This document shows positions 1-4,851 of a stretch of DNA of 22,811 bases, piece by piece. The stretch covers positions 1 through 22,811 of the IMG/VR virus record IMGVR_UViG_3300008448_000701. One strand, 5' to 3'. Each line of letters starts with the position of its first letter. The first letter of the stretch is position 1. The notes beneath the pieces are model-generated. The model worked only from the letters and a program-made list of their open reading frames with translations. It was not told the DNA's origin and did no database searches. The translations under genes and the position numbers were made by a program. The DNA is from a virus.

Positions 1-56
1 TGTTCGTTTGCCAACAAAAACCTGCCGCACACTACGCAGTAATAGCCATCACTCAT
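1..56 (-). CDS. Partial small zinc-ribbon-like protein (runs off left edge)
   Basis: Only the first 18 codons are inside the window. The visible N-terminus reads MSDGYYCVVCGRFLLANE and contains one CxxC pair (CVVC), typical of the first knuckle of a small zinc ribbon; the second pair would lie beyond the edge. Its ATG overlaps the TGA of the gene at 53-220 as ATGA, which supports the start. The function is unknown. Confidence 0.5.
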   Translation of the reverse strand, partial: MSDGYYCVVCGRFLLANE

Positions 57-220
57 GTGTTCTTCTCCTTGAGTTTGGCTTCAATGGCGCGGTAAATGTC
101 TTCGGTTTTGTATGCGCCCATCAATCGCACTTTAATTTCGTGGTGCAACTCCGTTATCTCCTCATCCGTCAGACCCACCCAAGGGCGAACATAGTCTTGA
201 ATGTCATCGTCGTCAGTCAT
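53..220 (-). CDS. Small acidic phage protein, 55 aa, unknown function
   Basis: The 55-codon frame starts MTDDDDIQDYVRPWVGL and ends KLKEKNT. It is joined by 4-base overlaps to both neighbours: its ATG overlaps the stop of the 217-423 gene and its TGA overlaps the ATG of the gene at the left edge. The N-terminus is very acidic and the rest looks helical and charged, with no signal peptide or membrane segment. I do not recognise a family. The tight coupling on both sides is the main reason to call it a gene. Confidence 0.65.
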   Translation of the reverse strand: MTDDDDIQDYVRPWVGLTDEEITELHHEIKVRLMGAYKTEDIYRAIEAKLKEKNT

Positions 221-423
221 GCTTGCTCCTTAATTTTGGCAACCTTTACGCGAATGTTGCCCTCGCCCATGTGGTGCATGAGCAGGTGAACAAAGGTCTG
301 GCTCATGCTGGTGGTATCAATCTCGATGAACGCCTCTTGGCACACCATGATGCCATCGCTGATGAGTGTAGGGTTCTCGTGCGTGATGGTGTTCTCTCGC
401 ACGCTGAAGGTGGGCAAGGTCAC
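217..423 (-). CDS. Small conserved-looking phage protein, 68 aa, GTG start
   Basis: The start is GTG, overlapping the TGA of the upstream gene as GTGA and preceded by a strong GGAGGAGG ribosome-binding site a few bases upstream. The protein is soluble, with a beta-rich look (TFSVRENTITHENPTLISDG) and a C-terminal helix containing LLMHHMGEGN. The stop overlaps the next ATG. It belongs to the run of tightly coupled small genes downstream of promoter cassette 1. The function is unknown. Confidence 0.7.
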   Translation of the reverse strand: MTLPTFSVRENTITHENPTLISDGIMVCQEAFIEIDTTSMSQTFVHLLMHHMGEGNIRVKVAKIKEQA

Positions 424-683
424 TTGACCTCCTCCACCGTCACGCGGTACTTGGTTCCGAAGCGGTCTTCGACCTCGATGGTCTTCTTGGTGCTGGCAAA
501 GCCGCCCTCTTGGGTCAGGTCGTACTTGGGGCGGCTCACGCTGGACAGCAAGCGCTCGGTGTCGTTGGCCTTGAGTTCTTTGCTGATGACGTGCGCGATG
601 TAGTCGCAGTAGACAACGTAGGACTTTGGCAGGTTGTCAAAGAACTTGTTGACGATGGTGTTCATTGTGTCGAAGTGTGTCAT
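420..683 (-). CDS. Small phage protein, 87 aa, unknown function
   Basis: The start is placed at MTHFDTMN, preceded by AAGGGG about six bases upstream. A start 11 codons earlier at 716 would overlap the upstream gene and lacks a clear ribosome-binding site. The N-terminal half is helical (MNTIVNKFFDNLPKSYVVYCDYIAHVI) and the C-terminal half looks like a small beta sheet (TIEVEDRFGTKYRVTVEEV). The stop overlaps the GTG of the next gene. I do not recognise the family. Confidence 0.7.
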   Translation of the reverse strand: MTHFDTMNTIVNKFFDNLPKSYVVYCDYIAHVISKELKANDTERLLSSVSRPKYDLTQEGGFASTKKTIEVEDRFGTKYRVTVEEVK

Positions 684-693
684 GGTGTTCCCC

Positions 694-945
694 TTAATCG
701 TTGAGTTGTTCTGCAATCTCGGACTCGATGCGGCTGGTGTCCTTGTCGGTCAGCTTGCGCTCCAGCCACGGGGCTGGGCGTCCACGGCGGTCGCACACTT
801 CAAACTCGCACTCGATGTAGCCGTGGTAGTCCCAGTCACTGGCGGCGTGGTAGCTGAAGGAGCCACGCACGCTCTCGAAGTGGGTCACGCCAACGATGCA
901 AGGGATGCCTGCAACACGGGTTTCAATCTCTGCTAGGTATGACAT
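694..945 (-). CDS. Small phage protein, 83 aa, unknown function
   Basis: The protein starts MSYLAEIETRVAGIPCIVGVTHFE and its middle is rich in aromatic and beta-type residues (FSYHAASDWDYHGYIECEFEV). The ribosome-binding site is AGGAAA, set in an A-rich leader with direct GCGAATC repeats. The composition resembles small phage proteins of unknown function found in replication arms. It lies just downstream of the UUCG hairpin that follows the 1010-1279 gene. Confidence 0.7.
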   Translation of the reverse strand: MSYLAEIETRVAGIPCIVGVTHFESVRGSFSYHAASDWDYHGYIECEFEVCDRRGRPAPWLERKLTDKDTSRIESEIAEQLND

Positions 946-986
946 CTTGTTTCCTTTCGATTTCGATTCGCTTTTGATTCGCTATC

Positions 987-1002
987 GGGGGCCGAAGCCC
1001 CC
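987..1002 (-). terminator. Stable UUCG-tetraloop hairpin after the 1010-1279 gene
   Basis: On the minus strand the sequence is GGGGGC-TTCG-GCCCCC, a perfect 6-bp GC stem closed by the very stable cUUCGg loop, 8 bases past the stop codon. No U-tract follows, so it is a weak classical terminator. A role in 3'-end stabilisation or partial attenuation is equally possible. Similar hairpins follow the first gene of the other two promoter cassettes. Confidence 0.55.
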
Positions 1003-1009
1003 TTCTGGT

Positions 1010-1279
1010 TTAGCCGATTAACAGGGCCACGTCCTTGACGTCTTCCATGTTCGCCAGCCGACCGTAGTTGCTGATGCTGTACTCAATCTGGGCAATTGTC
1101 GGCACGCCCAGCAAAGAGTAGTCCACGCCTTGAATGCACTGGTTCGTGCCTTCGTACCAAGTCAAGGTGACTTGGAAACCCTCAACGCTTTCAACGGTAC
1201 GCACTTGGGCTTCTGGGCTGTCGCTGGTGACCACCAGTTGACCGGGGCGGATGTCTTTGAGTTTGATTGCTTTTTTCAT
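1010..1279 (-). CDS. Small protein driven by promoter cassette 1, 89 aa
   Basis: The start is placed at MKKAIKLKDIRPGQLVV. The open frame extends 28 codons further upstream, but that stretch is the promoter and leader of cassette 1. The protein has an SH3/KOW-like beta look (IRPGQLVVTSDSPEAQVRTVESVEGFQVTLTW), with alternating strands suggestive of a small barrel. It stands alone between its own promoter and a UUCG hairpin, an arrangement suited to high, separate expression. The function is unknown, and nucleic-acid binding is only a guess from the fold impression. Confidence 0.75.
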   Translation of the reverse strand: MKKAIKLKDIRPGQLVVTSDSPEAQVRTVESVEGFQVTLTWYEGTNQCIQGVDYSLLGVPTIAQIEYSISNYGRLANMEDVKDVALLIG

Positions 1280-1299
1280 TTCGCTTTTCTTTCGCTGTA

Positions 1300-1327
1300 A
1301 CTGACTATGCGGTATTGCTGTGTCAGT
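1300..1327 (-). promoter_or_regulatory. 5' leader hairpin of cassette 1
   Basis: On the minus strand ACUGAC pairs with GUCAGU (6 bp). Inside is a 2-bp GC/GC helix, separated by a 3x3 internal loop (ACA/AUA) and closed by AAUACC. The stem begins about 7 bases after the -10 box, so it would be at or very near the transcript's 5' end. Cassettes 2 and 3 have the same architecture with compensatory changes. Confidence 0.6.
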
Positions 1328-1396
1328 GAAGTTAGTATAACACCAAATTAAACGATGCAACAACTATTTTAAAAATATTTCTAGGGACTTTCCCTA
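1328..1396 (-). promoter_or_regulatory. Promoter cassette 1 (leftward)
   Basis: The minus-strand -35 is TTGTTG (1358-1363) and the -10 is TATACT (1334-1339), with an 18-base spacer and an extended TGT before the -10. An inverted repeat GTATAA-N7-TTAAAC (1335-1353) overlaps the spacer and -10, as an operator would. Upstream lies TAGGGA-CTT-TCCCTA (1382-1396), a perfect 6-bp dyad, joined to the -35 by A/T-rich sequence. The whole block matches the region at 4332-4402 closely. Confidence 0.75.
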
Positions 1397-1401
1397 ATGC
1401 T

Positions 1402-1417
1402 GGGGGCTTTCGCCCCC
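1402..1417 (-). terminator. GAAA-tetraloop hairpin after the 1423-1737 gene
   Basis: On the minus strand the sequence is GGGGGC-GAAA-GCCCCC, a 6-bp GC stem with a GNRA loop, a few bases past the stop codon. It has no U-tract of its own. It sits between the cassette 3 gene and promoter cassette 1. Confidence 0.55.
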
Positions 1418-1422
1418 GCTCT

Positions 1423-1737
1423 TTAGAAGTTGTAGTCGTAGAAGCGGACGGGCTGGTCACTCAGGCCAAACTTGCGACCATGCTTGTCTTTCCAGACGCC
1501 TGACTTGCTCAAACGGATACGCACCACCGGGTTGGTGTCATTGCTTTTGATGAACCACTTCTGGTCGTGCTGGTTGGAGCAGTGGGCGCTGAAGCCACCA
1601 ACATGGAACTCCAGCTTCACGCTGTCATCGCGCTCGGCGTCCATCTCACGCACTTCAATGGTCTTGTCGCTGACTACCTTCACCACCTCGTAGGGGTTGA
1701 CATCGCTGTAGCCGTAGTGGTTTGCAAACTTGTTCAT
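1423..1737 (-). CDS. Conserved phage protein driven by cassette 3, 104 aa
   Basis: The protein starts MNKFANHYGYSDVNPYEVVKVVSDKTIEVREMDAE. The layout (NPYEVV, a KTIEVREM strand, then HVGGFSAHCSNQ and ending RKFGLSDQPVRFYDYNF) matches a small family I have met repeatedly in phages and prophages under hypothetical-protein names. The ribosome-binding site is AAGGA in an AGCGAAGGAACAGAG context. It is the only gene between promoter cassette 3 and the GAAA hairpin. The fold is probably all-beta. No catalytic motif is evident and the function is unknown. Confidence 0.8.
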   Translation of the reverse strand: MNKFANHYGYSDVNPYEVVKVVSDKTIEVREMDAERDDSVKLEFHVGGFSAHCSNQHDQKWFIKSNDTNPVVRIRLSKSGVWKDKHGRKFGLSDQPVRFYDYNF

Positions 1738-1759
1738 TTCTCTGTTCCTTCGCTGTTAG

Positions 1760-1780
1760 ACGACTGCACCTTGCTGTCGT
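1760..1780 (-). promoter_or_regulatory. 5' leader hairpin of cassette 3
   Basis: On the minus strand ACGAC pairs with GUCGU (5 bp), followed by an A-A mismatch, a GC/GC inner helix and an AAGGU loop. Compared with cassette 2 (CUGAC/GUCAG), the two outer pairs change as U-A to C-G and C-G to A-U. Both changes keep the pairing. Confidence 0.6.
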
Positions 1781-1859
1781 TAGTGTAATTCTAACATAAA
1801 CAAAGAGGGGGTGCGCAACCCCCTTTTGCAAATTATTTTGTAGGTAGTTTCCCCAATGC
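1781..1859 (-). promoter_or_regulatory. Promoter cassette 3 (leftward)
   Basis: An extended -10, TGT-TAGAAT (1788-1796 on the minus strand), lies just upstream of the leader hairpin; TACACT is an alternative -10 five bases further down. No good -35 is seen. An inverted repeat GTTAG-N7-CTAAC (1779-1795) covers the -10. The upstream element TAGGTAGTTTCCCCAATGC (1841-1859) is a degenerate copy of the TAGGGA dyad of cassettes 1 and 2. A terminator hairpin (1806-1824) is inserted between the two parts. Confidence 0.6.
1804..1830 (-). terminator. Rho-independent terminator embedded in cassette 3
   Basis: On the minus strand AGGGGGU pairs with ACCCCCU across a 5-base loop, preceded by an A-run and followed by UCUUUGUUU. 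It would end leftward transcripts coming from the 1916-2230 gene just before cassette 3 restarts transcription. Confidence 0.65.
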
Positions 1860-1901
1860 CCTTCTGGCGGCAATTTCGCGCTGGAGGATGTGCCAGAAGG
1901 G
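1859..1901. other. Isolated 10-bp inverted repeat (stem-loop)
   Basis: CCCTTCTGGC (1859-1868) and GCCAGAAGGG (1892-1901) form a perfect 10-bp stem with a 23-base loop. It lies between the stop of the 1916-2230 gene and the cassette 3 upstream element. No U-tract follows on the minus strand. It could be a transcript-end structure or a protein-binding site. Confidence 0.5.
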
Positions 1902-1915
1902 GGACTTGATTGGTT

Positions 1916-2230
1916 TCAGTTTGGCTTGCCTTCCATCTTCAGGTGGGCCAACAACTCATCAAGCGAGAACGTGGCGTCTTTGTATTTCCAGATGTACTGC
2001 TCAATCTCGTTCAGGACGTAGCTGTAACCCGCGTCAAAGCCCCTGATGTACTCAGACATCACCGCCTCGCTTTGAGGCTTCTGGCAGGCTTTGTGGGCGT
2101 CCATGAAAGCATCGAACTGCGACAAGAGGTCGTCCAATGGCACAGGCATCTTGATGGCCTGCGTGAAGCCACAGTGCTGGCACTCCATGCGCTGGGTCTG
2201 GCTGTTGGAAATAATGTGGTCGGTGTTCAT
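1916..2230 (-). CDS. Small phage protein with CxxC, 104 aa
   Basis: The N-terminal region carries MECQHCGFTQAI, a single CxxC knuckle like a half zinc ribbon. The rest is helical (LLSQFDAFMDAHKACQ, then EYIRGFDAGYSYVLNEIEQYIW). Segments like YIRGFDAGYS recur in small phage proteins of unknown function. The start overlaps the stop of the upstream 213 aa gene by 4 bases. It is the last gene before the terminator in cassette 3, so it ends the transcription unit that begins at cassette 2. Confidence 0.7.
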   Translation of the reverse strand: MNTDHIISNSQTQRMECQHCGFTQAIKMPVPLDDLLSQFDAFMDAHKACQKPQSEAVMSEYIRGFDAGYSYVLNEIEQYIWKYKDATFSLDELLAHLKMEGKPN

Positions 2231-2868
2231 GCTGTCTCCTCTGCTGGTTCGTAGGTCAACTCAAAGATGTCTGGCTTGCACGGGTAATGCTCACCCTTCA
2301 CACCAGTGATGATGTAGTCGCCGGGGGTAACGATGTGACCGCCTTCGAGAGTCTCAATCCAAAAAATAGGCATACCACTCATGGTGGCCTCAACCACCTG
2401 CGGGTGGTCACCCATCTTGAACCACTGGGTGGCCTCAATGACCACGGGTTTCTTGCGGTACTTCATGCCTTTGTTTTCTGAAAGTTGGCCTGCCAATAAT
2501 TCGCACTCTCGCACACAGTAATCCAAAGACTTGACCATGTCATCAGTAAAGTGATGCCTGAACATTCCCTTGTCATGCAATTCTTTGTACTCGCCCTGCA
2601 TGAGTTCTGGGTCGTTTGCATCACCAAGGTGCGCACAGTCGTAACCAAGCCACCAAAGTCCAGCCGATGGTGCAGGGTAGTCAGCCTCGCCGCCCGCGTA
2701 AGTCAAGCCGCCATGCACGTCGGCAGGCACGTCGTCATACCCCTTGCTGTGATGCTTGTTGTTTGCTGGAACGCCAACGTAGCCACAACGATGACCTGCT
2801 GGGTGGATGACCACCACGGCACGCAGGCCCGAACCAGTCACCCAGTCTTTTTCAATGCTGAAGTTCAT
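2227..2868 (-). CDS. Two-domain phage protein of unknown function, 213 aa (apparent fusion)
   Basis: Residues 1 to about 130 form a module with HPAGHRCGYVGVP, GYDDVPADVHGGLTYAG and WWLGYDCAHLGD, known to me as a widespread phage hypothetical. Residues 135-213 start MKYRKKPVVIEATQWF and end with a PGDYIITG...GEHYPCKPDIFELTYEP block, which is normally a separate protein of about 80-90 aa. Here the two are joined in frame by QLSENKG with no stop codon. The internal Met (2464-2466) has only a weak AAAGGC upstream, so a second, shorter product is possible. It is coupled by ATGA overlaps on both sides. The biochemical role is unknown. Confidence 0.8.
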   Translation of the reverse strand: MNFSIEKDWVTGSGLRAVVVIHPAGHRCGYVGVPANNKHHSKGYDDVPADVHGGLTYAGGEADYPAPSAGLWWLGYDCAHLGDANDPELMQGEYKELHDKGMFRHHFTDDMVKSLDYCVRECELLAGQLSENKGMKYRKKPVVIEATQWFKMGDHPQVVEATMSGMPIFWIETLEGGHIVTPGDYIITGVKGEHYPCKPDIFELTYEPAEETA

Positions 2869-3056
2869 GCTGTCACCTCCTGACGTGCCTCTTGGCGTCC
2901 ACGCTCGACGAAGTAGCGTGCGTCGGTGGTGTCGGTGATGTGTTCCTCTTGGAGCATCTTGCGGATGCCCTCCGCCACTGCACGGGCCTTGTCGGCACTG
3001 GTGGCCTTCTCGTATTTGTAGCCCGCGTTGATGTAGTCTGCTTGTGCGTGTTTCAT
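2865..3056 (-). CDS. Small helical phage protein, 63 aa
   Basis: The protein reads MKHAQADYINAGYKYEKATSA and continues with charged helices (ARAVAEGIRKMLQEEH, ARYFVERGRQEAR). A ribosome-binding site GGAGAACACC precedes the ATG. The stop overlaps the ATG of the 213 aa gene. It has no membrane segment or cysteine pair. I recognise the style of small phage proteins with a YxxG(Y/R) helix but not a named family. Confidence 0.65.
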   Translation of the reverse strand: MKHAQADYINAGYKYEKATSADKARAVAEGIRKMLQEEHITDTTDARYFVERGRQEARQEVTA

Positions 3057-3066
3057 GGTGTTCTCC

Positions 3067-3402
3067 TTACCAGTTTGATTCGATGGTCTTCAACATATCG
3101 GCGACCTTTGCTGATATGTCCGTGAACTCTTCCAACTCTGCCGCTGGAACGTAGCCTTTGTCCCCGCCCTCGGCGTAGTCGCCTTGCACAAGGATGCGGT
3201 CGCCAGCCCAATGACCGATGAGGTCATGCTTAGGGAAGTCGCCGCCTCCGCGCCCGTTGCTGTTTGCAAGCAGGGCGAACAGCGCAGTGGCAGTGCTACC
3301 GATGTGACCGACCTGCTCGTACAACTTGAGGCCGTTGTCGATGGCGTGGGGGTTGATGCGCTCTTTTTTGTCTACGTTGTAGACCTCGTGATATTGACCC
3401 AT
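3067..3402 (-). CDS. MGQYHxV-type conserved phage protein, 111 aa
   Basis: The start is set at MGQYHEVYNVDKKERINPHAID, with GGAGAACATC upstream; an earlier in-frame Met at 3444 would run into the upstream gene. The N-terminal MGQYH motif followed by a KKE(R)I-HP pattern is a recurrent phage family of unknown function that I recognise. Later segments are GSTATALFALLANSNGRGGGDF, GHWAGDRILVQGDYAE and an acidic helix. The WAGDR...GDYAE block resembles known homologues. The role is unknown. Confidence 0.75.
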   Translation of the reverse strand: MGQYHEVYNVDKKERINPHAIDNGLKLYEQVGHIGSTATALFALLANSNGRGGGDFPKHDLIGHWAGDRILVQGDYAEGGDKGYVPAAELEEFTDISAKVADMLKTIESNW

Positions 3403-3412
3403 GATGTTCTCC

Positions 3413-3775
3413 TTAGCCGATGTGAATGATTTGGAAGTGGTCACGCATAAAGTTCTGTGCGTCCATCTCGTCGCTGGCTACCAAGCCGCCCAGAATCATG
3501 TTGTAGCAGTCACGCTTGGCGTGGTAGTAGTCGGCGTCACGCTCACCTTGACGGAAGTTGTGCCACTGGTTGGGCTTGGCGTTGCGCTCGATGTCGGCCT
3601 TCAGAGAATGCTCTGAGTAGTAGGCAATGAAGCCCTGCAAGTTGTAGTGGGCAATGAAGCCAGAGGCCAAGTACAGGAAGTTGTAGCCTGTCTTGTTCAA
3701 CTTGTTGATGTCTTTGCAGGCGGCAAGGACGTTCTTTGCAATGATTTGCTTTTGGCGCTGTGTTAAGGGAGTCAT
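3413..3775 (-). CDS. Phage protein of unknown function, 120 aa
   Basis: The start is set at MTPLTQRQKQIIAKNVLAAC; a Met 14 codons earlier would overlap the upstream stop. The upstream context GAAAGCGAATTGAAA is the purine-rich start signal seen before several genes here. The protein is helical, with aromatic-rich segments (YNFLYLASGFIAHYNLQGFIAYY) and a charged end (YYHAKRDCYNMILGGL). The hydrophobic stretch is interrupted by His, Asn and Gln and is probably not membrane-spanning. The function is unknown. Confidence 0.7.
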   Translation of the reverse strand: MTPLTQRQKQIIAKNVLAACKDINKLNKTGYNFLYLASGFIAHYNLQGFIAYYSEHSLKADIERNAKPNQWHNFRQGERDADYYHAKRDCYNMILGGLVASDEMDAQNFMRDHFQIIHIG

Positions 3776-3801
3776 TTTCAATTCGCTTTCGTTTTGGTTG
3801 A

Positions 3802-3960
3802 TTAACTGTTGAGCCACTCTTCGTAGGTCTTGAGCGGTTCACCGTTGTTGGTGATGTCGCCGCCCTGACCGTTGTCTGCGCAGTGCAGATAAATTTGGTA
3901 CTCCATGTCGTTGGAGCCGCGTGCCTTGGTTTGCCATGTATCGGATGTTTCGAGTTGCAT
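3802..3960 (-). CDS. Small acidic phage protein, 52 aa
   Basis: The protein starts MQLETSDTWQTKARGSND and ends EPLKTYEEWLNS, preceded by GGAGAACATC. The spacing to both neighbours is short. An alternative start at the internal Met (MEYQIYLHCADNG) would leave 34 aa. The terminal TYEEWLNS resembles endings of other small phage proteins. The function is unknown. Confidence 0.6.
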   Translation of the reverse strand: MQLETSDTWQTKARGSNDMEYQIYLHCADNGQGGDITNNGEPLKTYEEWLNS

Positions 3961-3975
3961 GATGTTCTCCAATGA

Positions 3976-3989
3976 GGGGCCGAAGCCCC
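3976..3989 (-). terminator. UUCG-tetraloop hairpin after the 3995-4288 gene
   Basis: On the minus strand the sequence is GGGGC-TTCG-GCCCC, a 5-bp GC stem with a stable UUCG loop, 5 bases past the stop and without a U-tract. It is the third example of a tetraloop hairpin directly after a cassette-driven gene. Confidence 0.5.
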
Positions 3990-3994
3990 GTTGA

Positions 3995-4288
3995 TTAGCG
4001 TGTGGTGACTTTGACGCTGAACACAGCGGTGGTTTTTGTGTGGCGGGCAATCTGCTCGGCAGTCGCGCCCAACTCAGCCAACAGGGCTTTGTTGTCAACC
4101 ACGGAGCGGTTGCTCTCGATGTATGTTGCTTTGAAGAGGTTGCCTTCAACCACTTTGTCGCCACCAGCAGAGGCGGACTCTTTGATGCCGTCTTTGATGG
4201 CGTCGGCTTGCTTGGTCAACTCAGCAATCTGAGCCAAGAGGTTACCCAGTACGTCGACTTGGGTGAGTTGGATGTCGTTTGATTTCAT
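3995..4288 (-). CDS. Coiled-coil phage protein driven by cassette 2, 97 aa
   Basis: Residues 1-37 form a heptad-like helix (VLGNLLAQIAELTKQADAIKDGIKE). Then comes a beta part (VVEGNLFKATYIESNRSVVDNKALLAEL) and an ending TKTTAVFSVKVTTR. This layout, helix then NLFKAT then TKTT-V-VKV, matches a phage family of unknown function I have seen often. The leader contains the cassette 2 hairpin and the start context GAAAGCGAACC-ATG. Its own promoter and a 3' hairpin suggest an abundant product. It has no catalytic motif; DNA or protein binding is a guess. Confidence 0.75.
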   Translation of the reverse strand: MKSNDIQLTQVDVLGNLLAQIAELTKQADAIKDGIKESASAGGDKVVEGNLFKATYIESNRSVVDNKALLAELGATAEQIARHTKTTAVFSVKVTTR

Positions 4289-4309
4289 GGTTCGCTTTCG
4301 TTTGGTTAC

Positions 4310-4331
4310 CTGACTGCTTGATTGCTGTCAG
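4310..4331 (-). promoter_or_regulatory. 5' leader hairpin of cassette 2
   Basis: On the minus strand CUGAC pairs with GUCAG, followed by an A-A mismatch, a GC/GC inner helix and an AAUCAA loop. It begins about 8 bases after the -10 box, so it would sit at or near the 5' end of the transcript of the 97 aa gene. Confidence 0.6.
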
Positions 4332-4402
4332 TGATGCTAGTTTAACCCCAAATTAAACACCGTCAACAACTTTTTCAAAATATTTTGTAGGGACTTACCC
4401 TA
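4332..4402 (-). promoter_or_regulatory. Promoter cassette 2 (leftward)
   Basis: The minus-strand -35 is TTGACG (4361-4366) and the -10 is TAAACT (4339-4344), with a 16-base spacer. A perfect inverted repeat GTTTAACCCCAAATTAAAC (4340-4358) covers the spacer and -10. The upstream dyad TAGGG-N5-CCCTA (4388-4402) overlaps the stop codon of the HNH gene. The region is nearly collinear with cassette 1, including the AACAAC and ATATTT segments. Confidence 0.75.
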
Positions 4403-4690
4403 AGTGTTGTTTTGTAGCAATCCCGCAACATCTGCCAGCAGGTCATCCTCATCGAATCCCCAGTGCTTAGGGAACCCCTTCGTGCCAAGCCCGTGGAGGC
4501 CCGTCTTGCCCCTGTGATGCTCTGGGCATAGTGGGATGACGTCCATGTGGCTTGAGCGCCTTCCAGCCCCTGTTCCTGACCTTTTGTGATGGAGTTCTGC
4601 GGGCGTCCCCTCGTACCCCATACGTCGGCACACAGCACAGCCCAACTCAGCCACCGCGTTCATGTGCTTTTTCTCTTTGAGCGTGGTCAT
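4400..4690 (-). CDS. Small HNH nuclease, Ref/RecA-dependent-nuclease-like, 96 aa
   Basis: The zinc and HNH elements are in order: GCAVCRRMG (residues 18-24), AELHHKRSGTGAGRRSSH (31-48), IPLCPEHHRG (52-61) and GLHGLGTKGF. The pattern CxxC, then HH-x(n)-G-x-G-x-R-x-SH, then PLCxxHHR matches phage Ref-type proteins (recombination enhancement nucleases, P1 Ref being the best known), which cut DNA together with RecA filaments. At 96 aa it is the bare catalytic core. Its start overlaps the stop of the preceding microprotein, and its stop lies inside the cassette 2 upstream dyad. A generic HNH endonuclease is the alternative. Confidence 0.75.
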   Translation of the reverse strand: MTTLKEKKHMNAVAELGCAVCRRMGYEGTPAELHHKRSGTGAGRRSSHMDVIPLCPEHHRGKTGLHGLGTKGFPKHWGFDEDDLLADVAGLLQNNT

Positions 4691-4851
4691 TCGCTGTCCT
4701 CTTCCATGTCTTTGAGCATTTGGTTCAACGCCATCATTTTTTTCATTGCGTCCATCTGTTGGTTGTGGGCAAAATCCATGACCTCGCCAAATGCTTTCTG
4801 GGCGGCGTACAACTCAATGATTTCGTCTTGAATTTCTTGCTTTGTTTTCAT
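4687..4851 (-). CDS. Met/Gln-rich helical microprotein, 54 aa
   Basis: The frame reads MKTKQEIQDEIIELYAAQKAF, then a methionine-rich helix (MDAMKKMMALNQMLKDMEED). A clear GGAAAG site lies 4 bases before the ATG. The ends overlap both neighbours: its ATG overlaps the TGA of the zinc-ribbon gene and its TGA overlaps the HNH ATG. It is probably a single helix or coiled coil. The function is unknown; coupling to the nuclease suggests it could be an accessory. Confidence 0.65.
   Translation of the reverse strand: MKTKQEIQDEIIELYAAQKAFGEVMDFAHNQQMDAMKKMMALNQMLKDMEEDSE

Noticed and set aside
3543-3842. Alternative minus-strand frame overlapping the 120 aa gene
   Set aside because: It is Gln/Leu/Arg-rich with no start signal and conflicts with the better-supported MTPLTQ frame.
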